Positions 16,033 to 26,499 of a stretch of 64,000 nucleotides of DNA are shown in pieces. The first letter of the stretch is position 1, and each line of letters opens with the position of its first letter. Origin of the DNA: Pseudoalteromonas piscicida (GTDB lineage Bacteria > Pseudomonadota > Gammaproteobacteria > Enterobacterales > Alteromonadaceae). Position numbers and translations under genes: made by a program. The DNA lies in the NCBI RefSeq assembly GCF_000238315.3, contig NZ_CP011924.1, positions 3,333,501 to 3,397,500 on the forward strand, read 5' to 3'. The notes below the pieces were generated by a model. The model was not told the DNA's origin. It saw only the letters and a program-made list of their open reading frames with translations, and made no database searches.

Positions 16033-16659
16033 TTAAAGCCCTAAATGTGCTTTGATGGTGGCGAGCTCTTGCTTTAATTGCTTAATCTCGGCAATTAAGC
16101 TTTCGATTTCGCTGTCATTTTGGGTGCAGGTTATGGGTTCTGCAGGCGCTGTTGGTTCAACGACTTGGTCACCAAACAAGTGTTGATAACGACTTTCTCG
16201 TTTTCCAGGTTCTCTGGCAAGCTTAACTACATAATCATGTTCTTGCATCGCACTTAATGTCGATTCAACATCCTGTACGGAGCTGAACTCTGCGAGGCGG
16301 CTGCTACGGGTACGCAGTTCACCTGGCGTTTGTGGTCCACGTAGTAACAACAAACAGATTATCGCTTTTTGTTTCGCGTTGACTTTAAGGTGGCCAAAAT
16401 CACTGTTACAAAAACGCTGGCTGTACTTGTCGACGCGACCAGAGAGTGCTTCGTCGCAGGTAATTAAGCGTTTTTCTTGTAGGCGAGTCAGTGTGTCTAA
16501 CACATCATTTTGAGAGAGTTCCATCACCGGCTCGCGATTCGACTTTTGATTACACGCATTGGTGAGGCCGTTGAGTGACATGGGGTATTGTTCTGGGGTG
16601 GTGACTTGCTTTTCGATTAAGCTACCCAGTACGCGTTGCTCTTGAGTATCTAATTGCAT
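16033..16659 (-). CDS. yceH: YceH/DUF480 family protein
   Basis: A 208-aa protein with tandem winged-helix-like domains. Recognisable segments are LDTQEQRVLGSLIEKQVTTP followed by EQYPMSLNGLTNACNQKSNR, then LLLRGPQTPGELRTRSSRL. The C-terminus is a short coiled coil (IESLIAEIKQLKQELATIKA). The ATG at 16659 is chosen because AGGA lies just upstream and the family starts MQLDTQEQ. A longer open frame to 16704 is rejected. Role uncertain; possibly DNA-binding. Confidence 0.85.
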   Translation of the reverse strand: MQLDTQEQRVLGSLIEKQVTTPEQYPMSLNGLTNACNQKSNREPVMELSQNDVLDTLTRLQEKRLITCDEALSGRVDKYSQRFCNSDFGHLKVNAKQKAIICLLLLRGPQTPGELRTRSSRLAEFSSVQDVESTLSAMQEHDYVVKLAREPGKRESRYQHLFGDQVVEPTAPAEPITCTQNDSEIESLIAEIKQLKQELATIKAHLGL

Positions 16660-16754
16660 CACTTTCCTTATTTTTGTTGTTGCTGATGAGATGTATAACA
16701 TCATCTTGATAGTAGCAATATAATACCAATATTTACTGTAGCAAAGTGTGCGAG

Positions 16755-19700
16755 CTAACTTTGTTGGGCCGTAGACGAAGGTGCTTGCATTGTTTGCTGC
16801 GGTTTTATTTGCAGAAGTTTGGCTTTTAGCTCATCAAAGTCAATGGGTTTGGTGAGGTAATCATCCATTCCAGCATCAAGGCATTTTTCTCTATCACCTT
16901 GCATCGCGTTGGCGGTGAGTGCAACGATCACGCTATGCTGATGGATTTTTCCGGCAACACCTTGGCGGATCTGCTGTGCTGCCTGATAACCGTCCATTAC
17001 TGGCATTTGACAATCCATTAGAATTACATCGTAAGGTTTGTTAGTTGATTGTAAGTGTGTAAGTGCTAACTCGCCATTTTCTTGGCAGACTACTTTTGCA
17101 CCTAAACGCTCTAACATCGTCATCGCAACGGTTTGGTTTATCCGATTATCTTCCACCAATAAGATTGAGCATGCTAACAGAGGATCAGCACTGACCTGTG
17201 AGTTGGTTTTGACTGATTTCGGCTTGTCTGGGTCTTGATAATCAGAGTTGAACACCTGAAGTGCTGCATATGGCGTGATGGGATAGTACACCCGCTCGCA
17301 AGAGGAAAATAGCGAGAGCGTTTCGCTACTTTGTTCTTCAACGGCAAGCACATGAACGATCTGTTGTTGTGTTAGCTGCGTTTTGAGGGCTTGTTGCTTT
17401 TTCCGCGGGGCGGCATTGAGTAATTTGGCATCCAAAATAACAGCAAGATGTGAGGACGGTTGTTGCAGTTGTGTCATGAGCATATCAAGTTGCTGCACGT
17501 GTAAGCACGTGATATGCCAAGGCTTCAGTAGTTTACCGTAGTCTTCATTGATTTCGCTTAATATATATAACGTTGAGTTATCAGACTTTTCATGTACGGT
17601 AATGGGTTTAGCTGCTGTTAGTAGTACATTACAGGAAAACGTGCTGCCAACGTGTTCTTTACTAAATGCTTGTAGGTCACCACCGAGCAACTGAGACAAT
17701 TGCTTTGCAATGGTGAGACCAAGCCCAGTACCACCATATTGTCGAGTGGTTGATAAATCTGCTTGGGTAAATGAATCAAAAACTTTATTGAGCTTTTCTT
17801 TTGAAATACCAATACCGGTATCTTCTACACTGCACCATAACCGAGTTTGATCGCCCGTTTGTTCGGTATGGCAGCTTAATGTCACTGAACCATCATGGGT
17901 GAACTTAATCGCATTGCTTAGCAAATTATTAAGGATTTGTTTGAGGCGATTTGGATCCGTTTGCGCGGTATGGACTTTCATGCCCGATAAATCGATATGT
18001 AGCCGGTTATTGTTGGCATCAGCGGCGCGCACAAACGCTGACAGCATATTGCTTAGCATTTCGATAAGATCGAACTCAACAAATTCTATCGTTAGCTTAC
18101 CAGCCTCAATTTTGGAAAAGTCGAGAATGTCATTAATGATGGTGAGCAAGGATTTCGCTGAACTATGTGCCAAAGAGAGCTGGTGGTGTTGGGTCGAAGT
18201 GAGTTGTGAGTGCATTACAAGCTCAACCATGCCCATTACGCCATTGAGTGGAGTGCGTATTTCATGACTCATACTGGCTAAAAACTCTGCTTTCATTTTA
18301 GCGGATTGTTCTGCTAAGTCTTTATCAATGATGGCTTGATTTTTTGCCTTTTGATGGGCTTTATTAATAAAAAGGCTTCCTAATATGGCGGCGATAGATT
18401 TCATTAAACGGAGATCGCTTTGACCCCAAACTGGACTTACAACATCGTACTCTGCACAAAGAACGCCTAGGGATTGGTTTTTATGACTGATAGGGCAGCA
18501 AAGCATCGCCTTAATTTCAAAAGGCTCAAGGTACGTTGTGGTGAGAGCCATTGTTGCAGGGTGGTTTTCAGCTTGTTCCGCCGCAATTATTTGGCCACTC
18601 TCAATTTCACTAAAGAATGCCGGCGCTATTGCTTTTCGCCAAGGAGGAAAGTGCTCTAAGTTATCCATCGCTGCATTTGAAAAACACACTGGGATCAGCT
18701 GGTTTTTATCCTCATTAAATTGCCAAATACTCACTTTATTCACCTCCACTCCTTTTCTACAGGTATCTGCACAGAGTGTGAGTGCTTTGTTGAGATGGTT
18801 ATTTAAGATGGCTTCGTGAGAGCTCAAATGGGCAAGGAGCTCATTATTTTTGGCGAATTTATCATGTTCCATTTCCATGATTTTGCGTTTATGGATGTTT
18901 TGAATGGAACCAAAAATGTGGCTAGTGCGTTTGCCACTGCGAATAGAGCGTGCTTTCACTAGCACCCATAAGTCATCCAGATTTTGAGTTTGGATAATAA
19001 ATTCTTCTTCGAACTCATGTCCTGTTTTTATAAGTTCATCAACACAGTCTTGCAAACGCTTTCTGTGCAAACCTGCTTTGAAAAACTCTGTTGTATTCAT
19101 CCAAGTGGGCTGAAATTGTCTCGGTACGCAGAAAATGCTACGAGTGACGTCCGACCAAATAATATCGCGTGTTTTGACGTTAATTTCCCATGCACCAACT
19201 TCTGCGAGTATGCCCATATTGGTCAGTGACAAAGCATTACGTTGCAGTTGCGATAGCAGTCGAGTGATGAAGATAAATGCGGCAATAAAGATGATAATCA
19301 ACGCGATGATAGCTAAGCGAAAAGGCCACACTGCAGTTGCCGCTGGTTGCCAACCAATGCGAGGCACAGCGTAGAGTTCCCATTCACCTGAGGGCACGTT
19401 GACACTAAATGCGATGGGGGCAAGCGAATGAATATTACTATTGCCATAAAAGTAATCTCCGTCTTGGCCTTTACCATCAACGCCTTGAATCGCGATCAGA
19501 TATTGACTTTCTAATGCGGTAAAGTCTGCTTGTTGATACAGACTATCCATATCGAGCACGACAGAGAGTAAACCCCAGAAATGAGTTTTGTCTGTGTAAA
19601 CGGGAACTCTTGCGATTAAACCTGTGCCTCCTTGCAGCAACTCCAGTGGACCTGCCATCACGATTTCGCGACTTTCTTTGGCGAGTAATGCGCCGTATTT

Positions 19701-20111
19701 TTGCGTCGGATGGGTTTGGTAGTCCAAGCCTATGGCTTTTTCATTGCCCTTCAATGGGTAAATATAGTCGAGCCGCATATCTGGAGCTGCTCCGATATTA
19801 CGAAGGATTTGGCTACTATCGAATAGGGGTTTTGCGAGCTGTTCGAAGCGAGCTTGAGAGAGCTCGGATTGACCAGAAAGGGCAACGCCTAGCCCTCTGA
19901 CAAGTTGTACATTTTTTGCCAGAATACCTTCTATTTTAGTGCGGTAGACATTCACTTCCTCGGTCGAGCGGCTTTTTTCTATCGCGATTAAGCGGCGATA
20001 GTTTACTTGATCAACATACCATGCCACTGCGATGATCACGACTAGCAAAAGCCAGAAGCTATATTTCACAAAGCGAAATTTAAGTGGTGATGTCGATAGT
20101 TCAGAGATCAT
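16755..20111 (-). CDS. Hybrid sensor histidine kinase (CHASE-PAS-GAF-HisKA-HATPase-receiver)
   Basis: An 1118-aa inner-membrane sensor. A TM helix at about 17-34 precedes a periplasmic CHASE domain (IYPLKGNEKAIGLDY and QGGTGLIARVPVY), and a second TM lies at about 264-286. Then come a PAS-like region (about 295-415), a GAF-like region (about 445-580) and HisKA with phospho-acceptor His616 ([12 protein letters not shown]). The ATPase boxes LLSNAIKFTHDG, DTGIGIS and GGTGLGL follow. A poorly conserved region at about 855-970 may be a degenerate receiver. It ends in a true receiver with Asp1033 (VILMDCQMPVMDG). No adjacent response regulator or Hpt gene is seen, so the phosphorelay partner lies elsewhere. 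Confidence 0.92.
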   Translation of the reverse strand: MISELSTSPLKFRFVKYSFWLLLVVIIAVAWYVDQVNYRRLIAIEKSRSTEEVNVYRTKIEGILAKNVQLVRGLGVALSGQSELSQARFEQLAKPLFDSSQILRNIGAAPDMRLDYIYPLKGNEKAIGLDYQTHPTQKYGALLAKESREIVMAGPLELLQGGTGLIARVPVYTDKTHFWGLLSVVLDMDSLYQQADFTALESQYLIAIQGVDGKGQDGDYFYGNSNIHSLAPIAFSVNVPSGEWELYAVPRIGWQPAATAVWPFRLAIIALIIIFIAAFIFITRLLSQLQRNALSLTNMGILAEVGAWEINVKTRDIIWSDVTRSIFCVPRQFQPTWMNTTEFFKAGLHRKRLQDCVDELIKTGHEFEEEFIIQTQNLDDLWVLVKARSIRSGKRTSHIFGSIQNIHKRKIMEMEHDKFAKNNELLAHLSSHEAILNNHLNKALTLCADTCRKGVEVNKVSIWQFNEDKNQLIPVCFSNAAMDNLEHFPPWRKAIAPAFFSEIESGQIIAAEQAENHPATMALTTTYLEPFEIKAMLCCPISHKNQSLGVLCAEYDVVSPVWGQSDLRLMKSIAAILGSLFINKAHQKAKNQAIIDKDLAEQSAKMKAEFLASMSHEIRTPLNGVMGMVELVMHSQLTSTQHHQLSLAHSSAKSLLTIINDILDFSKIEAGKLTIEFVEFDLIEMLSNMLSAFVRAADANNNRLHIDLSGMKVHTAQTDPNRLKQILNNLLSNAIKFTHDGSVTLSCHTEQTGDQTRLWCSVEDTGIGISKEKLNKVFDSFTQADLSTTRQYGGTGLGLTIAKQLSQLLGGDLQAFSKEHVGSTFSCNVLLTAAKPITVHEKSDNSTLYILSEINEDYGKLLKPWHITCLHVQQLDMLMTQLQQPSSHLAVILDAKLLNAAPRKKQQALKTQLTQQQIVHVLAVEEQSSETLSLFSSCERVYYPITPYAALQVFNSDYQDPDKPKSVKTNSQVSADPLLACSILLVEDNRINQTVAMTMLERLGAKVVCQENGELALTHLQSTNKPYDVILMDCQMPVMDGYQAAQQIRQGVAGKIHQHSVIVALTANAMQGDREKCLDAGMDDYLTKPIDFDELKAKLLQIKPQQTMQAPSSTAQQS

Positions 20112-20306
20112 GGTGCTTCTGTGTTGAAGACGATGATTTAACTATAGTTCAGTCCTCGCAAAGCGAAATCTAATTAACCAAAATAAAATGCTTTAACTTG
20201 ATTGTCTTATAACTGTGACAAAGTCGAGAATATTGGTTTATTAGCCAATGACATGCTATATCTTCTAGGCATAAATTAGCGCTAGATACATTGTTAAGGG
20301 ATGGTC

Positions 20307-22592
20307 ATGCTTACTTGGATTAAACGAATTGTTGTCGCTCTGCTGTTACTGGTATTGCTTGGTACTGCAAGTATATATGGCTTACTTGCGCTAAGTTTGC
20401 CCGCACTGGATGGTAAAGGTAGTACATCGGAGATCGATAATACAGTAACGGTAGCACGCGATGCCATGGGGCAAGCTGTGGTGTCGGCTGACACCCGAGC
20501 AGATGCGTCGTATGGATTGGGTTTTGCACATGGTCAGGACCGTTTTTTTCAAATGGATCTGCTGCGTCGCAATGCCGCAGGTGAATTGAGTGAGTTATTT
20601 GGCTCGGCGGCCATTGGCCTTGATGAAAGCATGCGTTTCCATCAATTCAGAAAACGAGCAAAGCTTATCGTGATGTCCTTACCTGAAGCGCATAGACAAA
20701 TCCTTGAGCGTTATACACAAGGGGTGAACGATGGGCGAGTACAATCTGGCTTCACCAGTTTTGAATACCTGCTTCTAGGTGCAACTCCTGCACCATGGCA
20801 GCCAGAAGACAGCTTACTCACTATTTTTAGCATGTATCTAGACTTGCAAGCAGGTACTTATGAGCGCGATGAAACCCTAATTGCGCTTAAGCAGCAATAT
20901 GGTCAAGATATGCTCGATTTTATCTTGCAGCCTAGTCAATATCAGGCTGCTTTGGATAACAGTGTACTTACGGCATCGCCAGTTACTATTCCTGCATTAC
21001 AGCAACAAATCGTGCAAGCTCAGCCATCACATATTGCTGATGTGCCGCTTTACGGCAGTAATAATTGGGCCGTAAATGGTGCGCTTACAAAGACAGGATC
21101 GGCAATGTTATCCGACGATATGCACCTTGGCTTAAATGTGCCGTCAATTTGGTATCGTGCCCAGCTTAATTATCAGGATCAGGGCCATGCAATTCAGGTA
21201 ACTGGGGTGTCGTTACCAGGCGCTCCAGCCATTGTGGTTGGAAGCAATAATCGCATAGCGTGGGGATTCACCAATGGTTATTTAGATACAGCCGATTGGA
21301 TTGAGCTTGACGCAGACACCAAGACGCAGTTCATTGCTGAAGAAATTAAATTGCCTGATGGCAAAAGTCATACCTATCAATTAGAAATGAGTACATTTGG
21401 TCCCGTTAAACAACTTGGAGATAAGAAGCTAGCGCTGAGTTGGGTTGCTCATCAACCCTATGCCGTAAACCTAGAGCTTGTGCAACTTGAGTGCTTAACC
21501 GAAGTTCAGCAAGCAACAGAGCATGCCAAAAAGGTAGGGATCCCTGTACAAAATTTGATGGTGGTAGACAGTAAAGGAGCAGCTGCTTGGACGCCGATGG
21601 GGGCTATTCCTGCACGTAAAATGACTCATAACACGGCGTTGAATACAGAGCAATATGAGCAAGCGTGGCAGAACAACGAACAAGTTCGCCCGGTTGTGCA
21701 AAACCCTGAAAACGGTAAATTGTGGACGGCTAACTCTCGCGTGGTTTCAGTTGCAGATAATCAAAGGTTTGGTGATGGCGGCTATGCGTTAGGTGCACGT
21801 GCCGTGCAGATCCGCGATGGACTTTTAGCTCAGCAGCAGTTTACGGAAGCGGATTTCTATCAGCTGCAATTGGACAATCGCGCTAAGTTTTTAGCGCCGT
21901 GGCACGAGCACTTAGTATCCCTATTGCAAAACCAACATTCCGCATCTTTTGAAAATGATATTTCGCTCCTTAATGACTGGCAGGGCTGTGCGTGTGCCGA
22001 TTCAGTCGGTTACACCTTAGTGAAAGCCTACCGCAATGCACTGATCGACACTCTTTTCGCACCCTTGGAGCAGCACTTAAACACGCAAAAATTGTCGCTA
22101 AAGCCGGTTAAGCGTTATCTTGAACCCGGACTCTGGCAGCTCTTAACCGAGCAGCCAAATAGCTGGTTGGGCGAGCATGGCTCTTGGGTTGAGTTAGAGT
22201 TGGCTGCTTACAAGCTTGCCAAGCAGCAACTTAGCGAAAGATATGGCAGTAATATGGCTGCTTGGCGCTGGGGGGATGTCAATGCACTTAAGGTGCAGCA
22301 TCCTTTTTCAAAACAAATGCCAATGCTGAGTGGTTTGTTAGATATGCCAACCGCACAAGCTTTTGGTGATACCTTTATGCCTGCGGTGCAGGGTAAATCT
22401 TTCGGCGCATCGCAGCGCTTTATCGCACAACCGGGTCATTTACAAAATGCAATTTTAACGGTTGCTGGTGGCCAAAGTGGACATCCGTTATCGCCGTTTT
22501 ATCGGTCTGGATTTGCTGATTATGCCGAAGGGGAGAATACCCCCTTGCTACCTGGTGAATTAACTCACCAGATAGTCATTTCACCTAAGTAA
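20307..22592 (+). CDS. Penicillin acylase family protein (Ntn hydrolase)
   Basis: A 761-aa precursor with an N-terminal membrane helix (VVALLLLVLLGTASIYGLLA). The alpha-chain part carries ASYGLGFAHGQDRFFQMD followed by LLRRNAAGELSELFG. The autocleavage junction is Gly250-Ser251 (YGSNNWAVNG), where Ser251 becomes the N-terminal nucleophile. The beta-chain has VVGSNNRIAWGFTNGYLD. It should self-process into two chains in the periplasm. Family members cleave penicillins or acyl-homoserine lactones; AHL acylase activity is possible but not shown by sequence. ATG 20307 is preferred, with AAGGG 6 bases upstream; ATG 20301 abuts that site. Confidence 0.88.
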   Translation: MLTWIKRIVVALLLLVLLGTASIYGLLALSLPALDGKGSTSEIDNTVTVARDAMGQAVVSADTRADASYGLGFAHGQDRFFQMDLLRRNAAGELSELFGSAAIGLDESMRFHQFRKRAKLIVMSLPEAHRQILERYTQGVNDGRVQSGFTSFEYLLLGATPAPWQPEDSLLTIFSMYLDLQAGTYERDETLIALKQQYGQDMLDFILQPSQYQAALDNSVLTASPVTIPALQQQIVQAQPSHIADVPLYGSNNWAVNGALTKTGSAMLSDDMHLGLNVPSIWYRAQLNYQDQGHAIQVTGVSLPGAPAIVVGSNNRIAWGFTNGYLDTADWIELDADTKTQFIAEEIKLPDGKSHTYQLEMSTFGPVKQLGDKKLALSWVAHQPYAVNLELVQLECLTEVQQATEHAKKVGIPVQNLMVVDSKGAAAWTPMGAIPARKMTHNTALNTEQYEQAWQNNEQVRPVVQNPENGKLWTANSRVVSVADNQRFGDGGYALGARAVQIRDGLLAQQQFTEADFYQLQLDNRAKFLAPWHEHLVSLLQNQHSASFENDISLLNDWQGCACADSVGYTLVKAYRNALIDTLFAPLEQHLNTQKLSLKPVKRYLEPGLWQLLTEQPNSWLGEHGSWVELELAAYKLAKQQLSERYGSNMAAWRWGDVNALKVQHPFSKQMPMLSGLLDMPTAQAFGDTFMPAVQGKSFGASQRFIAQPGHLQNAILTVAGGQSGHPLSPFYRSGFADYAEGENTPLLPGELTHQIVISPK

Positions 22593-22607
22593 TGCTTTGC
22601 ACTGGAC

Positions 22608-22640
22608 GTATCGGAAGGGTTAACTTACACCCTCCGATAC
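22608..22640. terminator. Convergent hairpin between acylase and diguanylate cyclase genes
   Basis: GTATCGGAAGGGT pairs with ACCCTCCGATAC with one bulged A and an 8-base loop. It covers the stop codon of the minus-strand cyclase and lies 16 bp after the acylase stop. There is no strong T-run, so it is a weak or bidirectional terminator candidate. Confidence 0.5.
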
Positions 22641-23690
22641 ACGCAAAATCGGTGCAGCGGTAACACGGTTCCGACCTGAATGTTTGCTGTCGTAAAGTGC
22701 GGCATCCGCGTGTTGAATGACGACCTCAAAAGTTTGGCTAGGATCCCAATTTGCAACGCCAAAACTCATAGTGACTTTAAGAATGTCGTTTTCAAAACTG
22801 GTGGTCTCTACGGCTCGTCGTAATTTTTCCATGCGCTGTATTGCTTCTCCAATTGAACAAGGCGCCAGCACGATTAAAAATTCTTCACCACCCCAACGAA
22901 CTGCAATGTCTGCAGGGTGAATATGTGCTTTGATTGTTTCGGCCACACTTTTTAAAATTTGATCTCCTTTGTCATGGCCAAAGGTGTCATTGATTTTTTT
23001 AAAGTGGTCGATATCCGCCATTACCAAACATAAAGGAGAGTGAGTAGAGATACAGTTTTCTTTAGCATGGGTGATTAACTCGCGCGCATAGCGACGGTTG
23101 AACATTTGTGTGAGCGGGTCGTGTGCAGCGAGCTCTTCTAATTTGTCTCTTTGTTGCACCGTCATTTTACGTATGTGGCTGATCGTGTAGATCATCGGAA
23201 TACCACATATGAGCACATTGGCAAAATGCACATAGGGAATTAACTGTTGATAGCGATATTGATAGGCAATATCACCAAACAATAATTCTAAGACTGCGAA
23301 TAGCGTGATTAACACAACGGAATAAATTACGGCATTACGTAATCTGAGTTGGTAATCTAGCAGTATGAGGCAAGACACTGTCCAGAGATAGTACTGAAAT
23401 CCAAGTGACATGCCGAGATAGGCACACACCAGCGTCGCATGTATGGCGACTTCAAGGCAGAAAACCCGCAGTGCAATAGAGGGTTTACTCGCATCAATGA
23501 GTTTAATGCCAGCGTACCACATCAGTACACTACCCACGTTTACCAAAGCAAGCATGTTCACCTCTAAATGCCAAAAGACAACAATGAGGCCGGCGTGTAA
23601 CCACATGCAATACGCGGCCACGCGTCGTAATAATGCAAATTTTAATGCTTCTACTTGGTCTGGTTTGCTATAAGGGTGGTATTTAGTCAA
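22620..23690 (-). CDS. Diguanylate cyclase, membrane-bound (GGDEF)
   Basis: A 356-aa protein with six hydrophobic helices in the first 180 residues and a C-terminal GGDEF domain. The domain begins AAHDPLTQMFNRRYA, binds GTP through DIDHFKKINDTFGHDKGD and has the active-site RWGGEEF. No inhibitory RxxD five residues before GGEEF is evident. It makes cyclic di-GMP from two GTP. The membrane part resembles the simple six-helix sensors found in many marine proteobacteria; the signal is unknown. It is a single gene, convergent with the acylase gene. Confidence 0.92.
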   Translation of the reverse strand: MTKYHPYSKPDQVEALKFALLRRVAAYCMWLHAGLIVVFWHLEVNMLALVNVGSVLMWYAGIKLIDASKPSIALRVFCLEVAIHATLVCAYLGMSLGFQYYLWTVSCLILLDYQLRLRNAVIYSVVLITLFAVLELLFGDIAYQYRYQQLIPYVHFANVLICGIPMIYTISHIRKMTVQQRDKLEELAAHDPLTQMFNRRYARELITHAKENCISTHSPLCLVMADIDHFKKINDTFGHDKGDQILKSVAETIKAHIHPADIAVRWGGEEFLIVLAPCSIGEAIQRMEKLRRAVETTSFENDILKVTMSFGVANWDPSQTFEVVIQHADAALYDSKHSGRNRVTAAPILRVSEGVS

Positions 23691-23847
23691 ACGTAAGCTC
23701 TTGTGGTATTCACAATAAAATAAGTATAGAAGCTCTATTGTGATTTGCCGTCTATTTGACCTAAGCTCTGGTTATTCGCTCAGCATCCAGCAAGGTTCGC
23801 TGTAGTAGAGTGAGAGATAGGTAGATAATAAAAGCTTTGGAGTTGAT

Positions 23848-25374
23848 ATGTCTGTAGAAAAAGCGCGGATCACGCTATGTAACCTAGAAAAGTCTGACTA
23901 CGATCAGGTTAAATCTTTAATGGATGAAGCCTACCCTGATCTCGGTGGTGCGTGGCCTAGTCATACGATATTTAGGTTGATTGACCAGTTTCCTGAGGGA
24001 CAGATCGGTGTCAAAGACGGTGAGCGTCTTGTCGGTATTGCGCTGAGTGTTCAAGTTGACTATCAAACCTTTTCTAACCCGCATACCTATGAAGACATTG
24101 TCGACGCGCATAGCCGAATTTTTAGTGATAGTAATGCAGATGCGCTGTACGGGCTGGACGTAGTGATAGCCAAAAGCCATCGTGGTCTACGTCTTGGTCG
24201 ACGACTGTATGATGCCCGTAAAGAGCTTTGTCGTCAGTACAACTTACGTGCGATTTTAGCAGGTGGTCGTATCCCGCTTTATAAGCAATTCCGTGGCAGT
24301 ATGTCGCCAATGGAATATATAAACAAAGTCGATCATAAAGAATTACACGACCCCATTCTAAGCTTCCAACTTGCCAACGACTTCCAAGTAAAGCGACTGC
24401 TTAAACAATATCTGCCGGAAGATCAGGACTCAGAAGGCTATGCGACCCTACTTGAGTGGAATAACATTCTCTTCGAGCCTACCGATACCGTGATCGAAAG
24501 TAAGAAAACCATCGTCAGAGTGGGGGCCGTGCAGTGGCAGATGCGCCGGGTGGAATCGGTAGAGGAGTTAATGAAGCAGGTTGAGTATTTCGTGGACACG
24601 GTCTCGGATTACCAAAGTGACTTTATCCTGTTCCCTGAATTCTTCAACGCGCCACTAATGGGGCTCGGAAGCTATAGAAATCAGACCGAAGCTATTCGTG
24701 CATTGGCAACGTATACCGAGCAGTTTAGAGCCGCTATGTCGCAAATGGCGATCGAGTACAATGCCAATATTATCACGGGCTCTATGCCGCTACTTGAGGG
24801 CGACAAGCTCTATAACGTCAGTTACTTATGTCACCGCTCTGGCAAAGTGGATGAACAACGTAAAATTCATATCACCCCTCACGAAGACTACGATTGGGTT
24901 ATCAAAGGCGGTGATAAAATAGAGGTGTTCGATACGGACGCGGGCCGAGTAGGGATCCAAGTATGCTACGACGTGGAGTTTCCAGAGTTATCGCGGATCA
25001 TGGCTGAAAAAGGGCTGGATATTTTGTTTGTACCATTTTGGACTGATACGAAAAACAGCTACTTAAGGGTAAGGCACTGTGCACAGGCCCGTGCGGTTGA
25101 AAACGAATGCTACGTCGTTATTGCAGGCAGTGTTGGCAACTTACCTCAGGTAGAAAGCCTAGATGTACAGTACGCGCAGTCAGCGGTGTTGACGCCATCG
25201 GACTTTGCTTTTCCTCATGATGCCGCGCTCAACGAAGCAACACCAAATACGGAAATGCTGTTATTTAGTGACTTAGACTTAGATAAACTCAAAATATTGC
25301 ATAGTGAAGGGACGGTGCGTAATTTACGAGACCGAAGAAAAGACCTGTATTCCGTGGAGTTGAAACAAAAATAG
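23848..25374 (+). CDS. GNAT acetyltransferase-nitrilase fusion protein
   Basis: A 508-aa two-domain protein. Residues about 7-200 are a GNAT domain (acetyl-CoA loop AKSHRGLRLGRRL). Residues about 220-500 are a carbon-nitrogen hydrolase with the Glu of LFPEFFNAP, the Lys of RKIHITPHEDY and the nucleophile Cys of IQVCYDVEFPELS. Such fusions occur in several bacteria and are annotated as amidohydrolases with an acyltransferase domain; the substrate is unknown. The stop is 1 bp from the sugE-type start in the original arrangement, implying an operon. The 3' three-quarters are repeated in tandem at 25390. No guanidine riboswitch was recognised upstream. Confidence 0.88.
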   Translation: MSVEKARITLCNLEKSDYDQVKSLMDEAYPDLGGAWPSHTIFRLIDQFPEGQIGVKDGERLVGIALSVQVDYQTFSNPHTYEDIVDAHSRIFSDSNADALYGLDVVIAKSHRGLRLGRRLYDARKELCRQYNLRAILAGGRIPLYKQFRGSMSPMEYINKVDHKELHDPILSFQLANDFQVKRLLKQYLPEDQDSEGYATLLEWNNILFEPTDTVIESKKTIVRVGAVQWQMRRVESVEELMKQVEYFVDTVSDYQSDFILFPEFFNAPLMGLGSYRNQTEAIRALATYTEQFRAAMSQMAIEYNANIITGSMPLLEGDKLYNVSYLCHRSGKVDEQRKIHITPHEDYDWVIKGGDKIEVFDTDAGRVGIQVCYDVEFPELSRIMAEKGLDILFVPFWTDTKNSYLRVRHCAQARAVENECYVVIAGSVGNLPQVESLDVQYAQSAVLTPSDFAFPHDAALNEATPNTEMLLFSDLDLDKLKILHSEGTVRNLRDRRKDLYSVELKQK

Positions 25375-25389
25375 TATGGCGTGGGTTTA
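24265..25389. repeat. Tandem duplication 2, first copy (1125 bp)
   Basis: It begins at codon 140 of the GNAT-nitrilase gene and ends 13 bp into the SMR exporter gene, then repeats at once from 25390. The truncated exporter start in this copy reads ATG GCG TGG GTT TAG. The joint has no microhomology. Confidence 0.95.
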
Positions 25390-26499
25390 GGTCGTATCCC
25401 GCTTTATAAGCAATTCCGTGGCAGTATGTCGCCAATGGAATATATAAACAAAGTCGATCATAAAGAATTACACGACCCCATTCTAAGCTTCCAACTTGCC
25501 AACGACTTCCAAGTAAAGCGACTGCTTAAACAATATCTGCCGGAAGATCAGGACTCAGAAGGCTATGCGACCCTACTTGAGTGGAATAACATTCTCTTCG
25601 AGCCTACCGATACCGTGATCGAAAGTAAGAAAACCATCGTCAGAGTGGGGGCCGTGCAGTGGCAGATGCGCCGGGTGGAATCGGTAGAGGAGTTAATGAA
25701 GCAGGTTGAGTATTTCGTGGACACGGTCTCGGATTACCAAAGTGACTTTATCCTGTTCCCTGAATTCTTCAACGCGCCACTAATGGGGCTCGGAAGCTAT
25801 AGAAATCAGACCGAAGCTATTCGTGCATTGGCAACGTATACCGAGCAGTTTAGAGCCGCTATGTCGCAAATGGCGATCGAGTACAATGCCAATATTATCA
25901 CGGGCTCTATGCCGCTACTTGAGGGCGACAAGCTCTATAACGTCAGTTACTTATGTCACCGCTCTGGCAAAGTGGATGAACAACGTAAAATTCATATCAC
26001 CCCTCACGAAGACTACGATTGGGTTATCAAAGGCGGTGATAAAATAGAGGTGTTCGATACGGACGCGGGCCGAGTAGGGATCCAAGTATGCTACGACGTG
26101 GAGTTTCCAGAGTTATCGCGGATCATGGCTGAAAAAGGGCTGGATATTTTGTTTGTACCATTTTGGACTGATACGAAAAACAGCTACTTAAGGGTAAGGC
26201 ACTGTGCACAGGCCCGTGCGGTTGAAAACGAATGCTACGTCGTTATTGCAGGCAGTGTTGGCAACTTACCTCAGGTAGAAAGCCTAGATGTACAGTACGC
26301 GCAGTCAGCGGTGTTGACGCCATCGGACTTTGCTTTTCCTCATGATGCCGCGCTCAACGAAGCAACACCAAATACGGAAATGCTGTTATTTAGTGACTTA
26401 GACTTAGATAAACTCAAAATATTGCATAGTGAAGGGACGGTGCGTAATTTACGAGACCGAAGAAAAGACCTGTATTCCGTGGAGTTGAAACAAAAATAG
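25381..26499 (+). pseudogene. N-terminally truncated GNAT-nitrilase copy, still open
   Basis: A 372-codon frame opens at GTG 25381, at the duplication joint, and continues in frame with residues 141-508 of the upstream gene. It keeps the whole nitrilase domain with its Glu-Lys-Cys triad but only the end of the GNAT domain. No Shine-Dalgarno is obvious. The upstream stop is 7 bp away, so translational coupling is conceivable. If the duplication is real, this would be a free nitrilase; if it is an assembly error, it does not exist. Confidence 0.7.

Noticed and set aside
23691..23847. Guanidine riboswitch upstream of the nitrilase-SMR operon
   Set aside because: No paired hairpins with the expected ACGR loops or other recognisable riboswitch core could be made out by eye.
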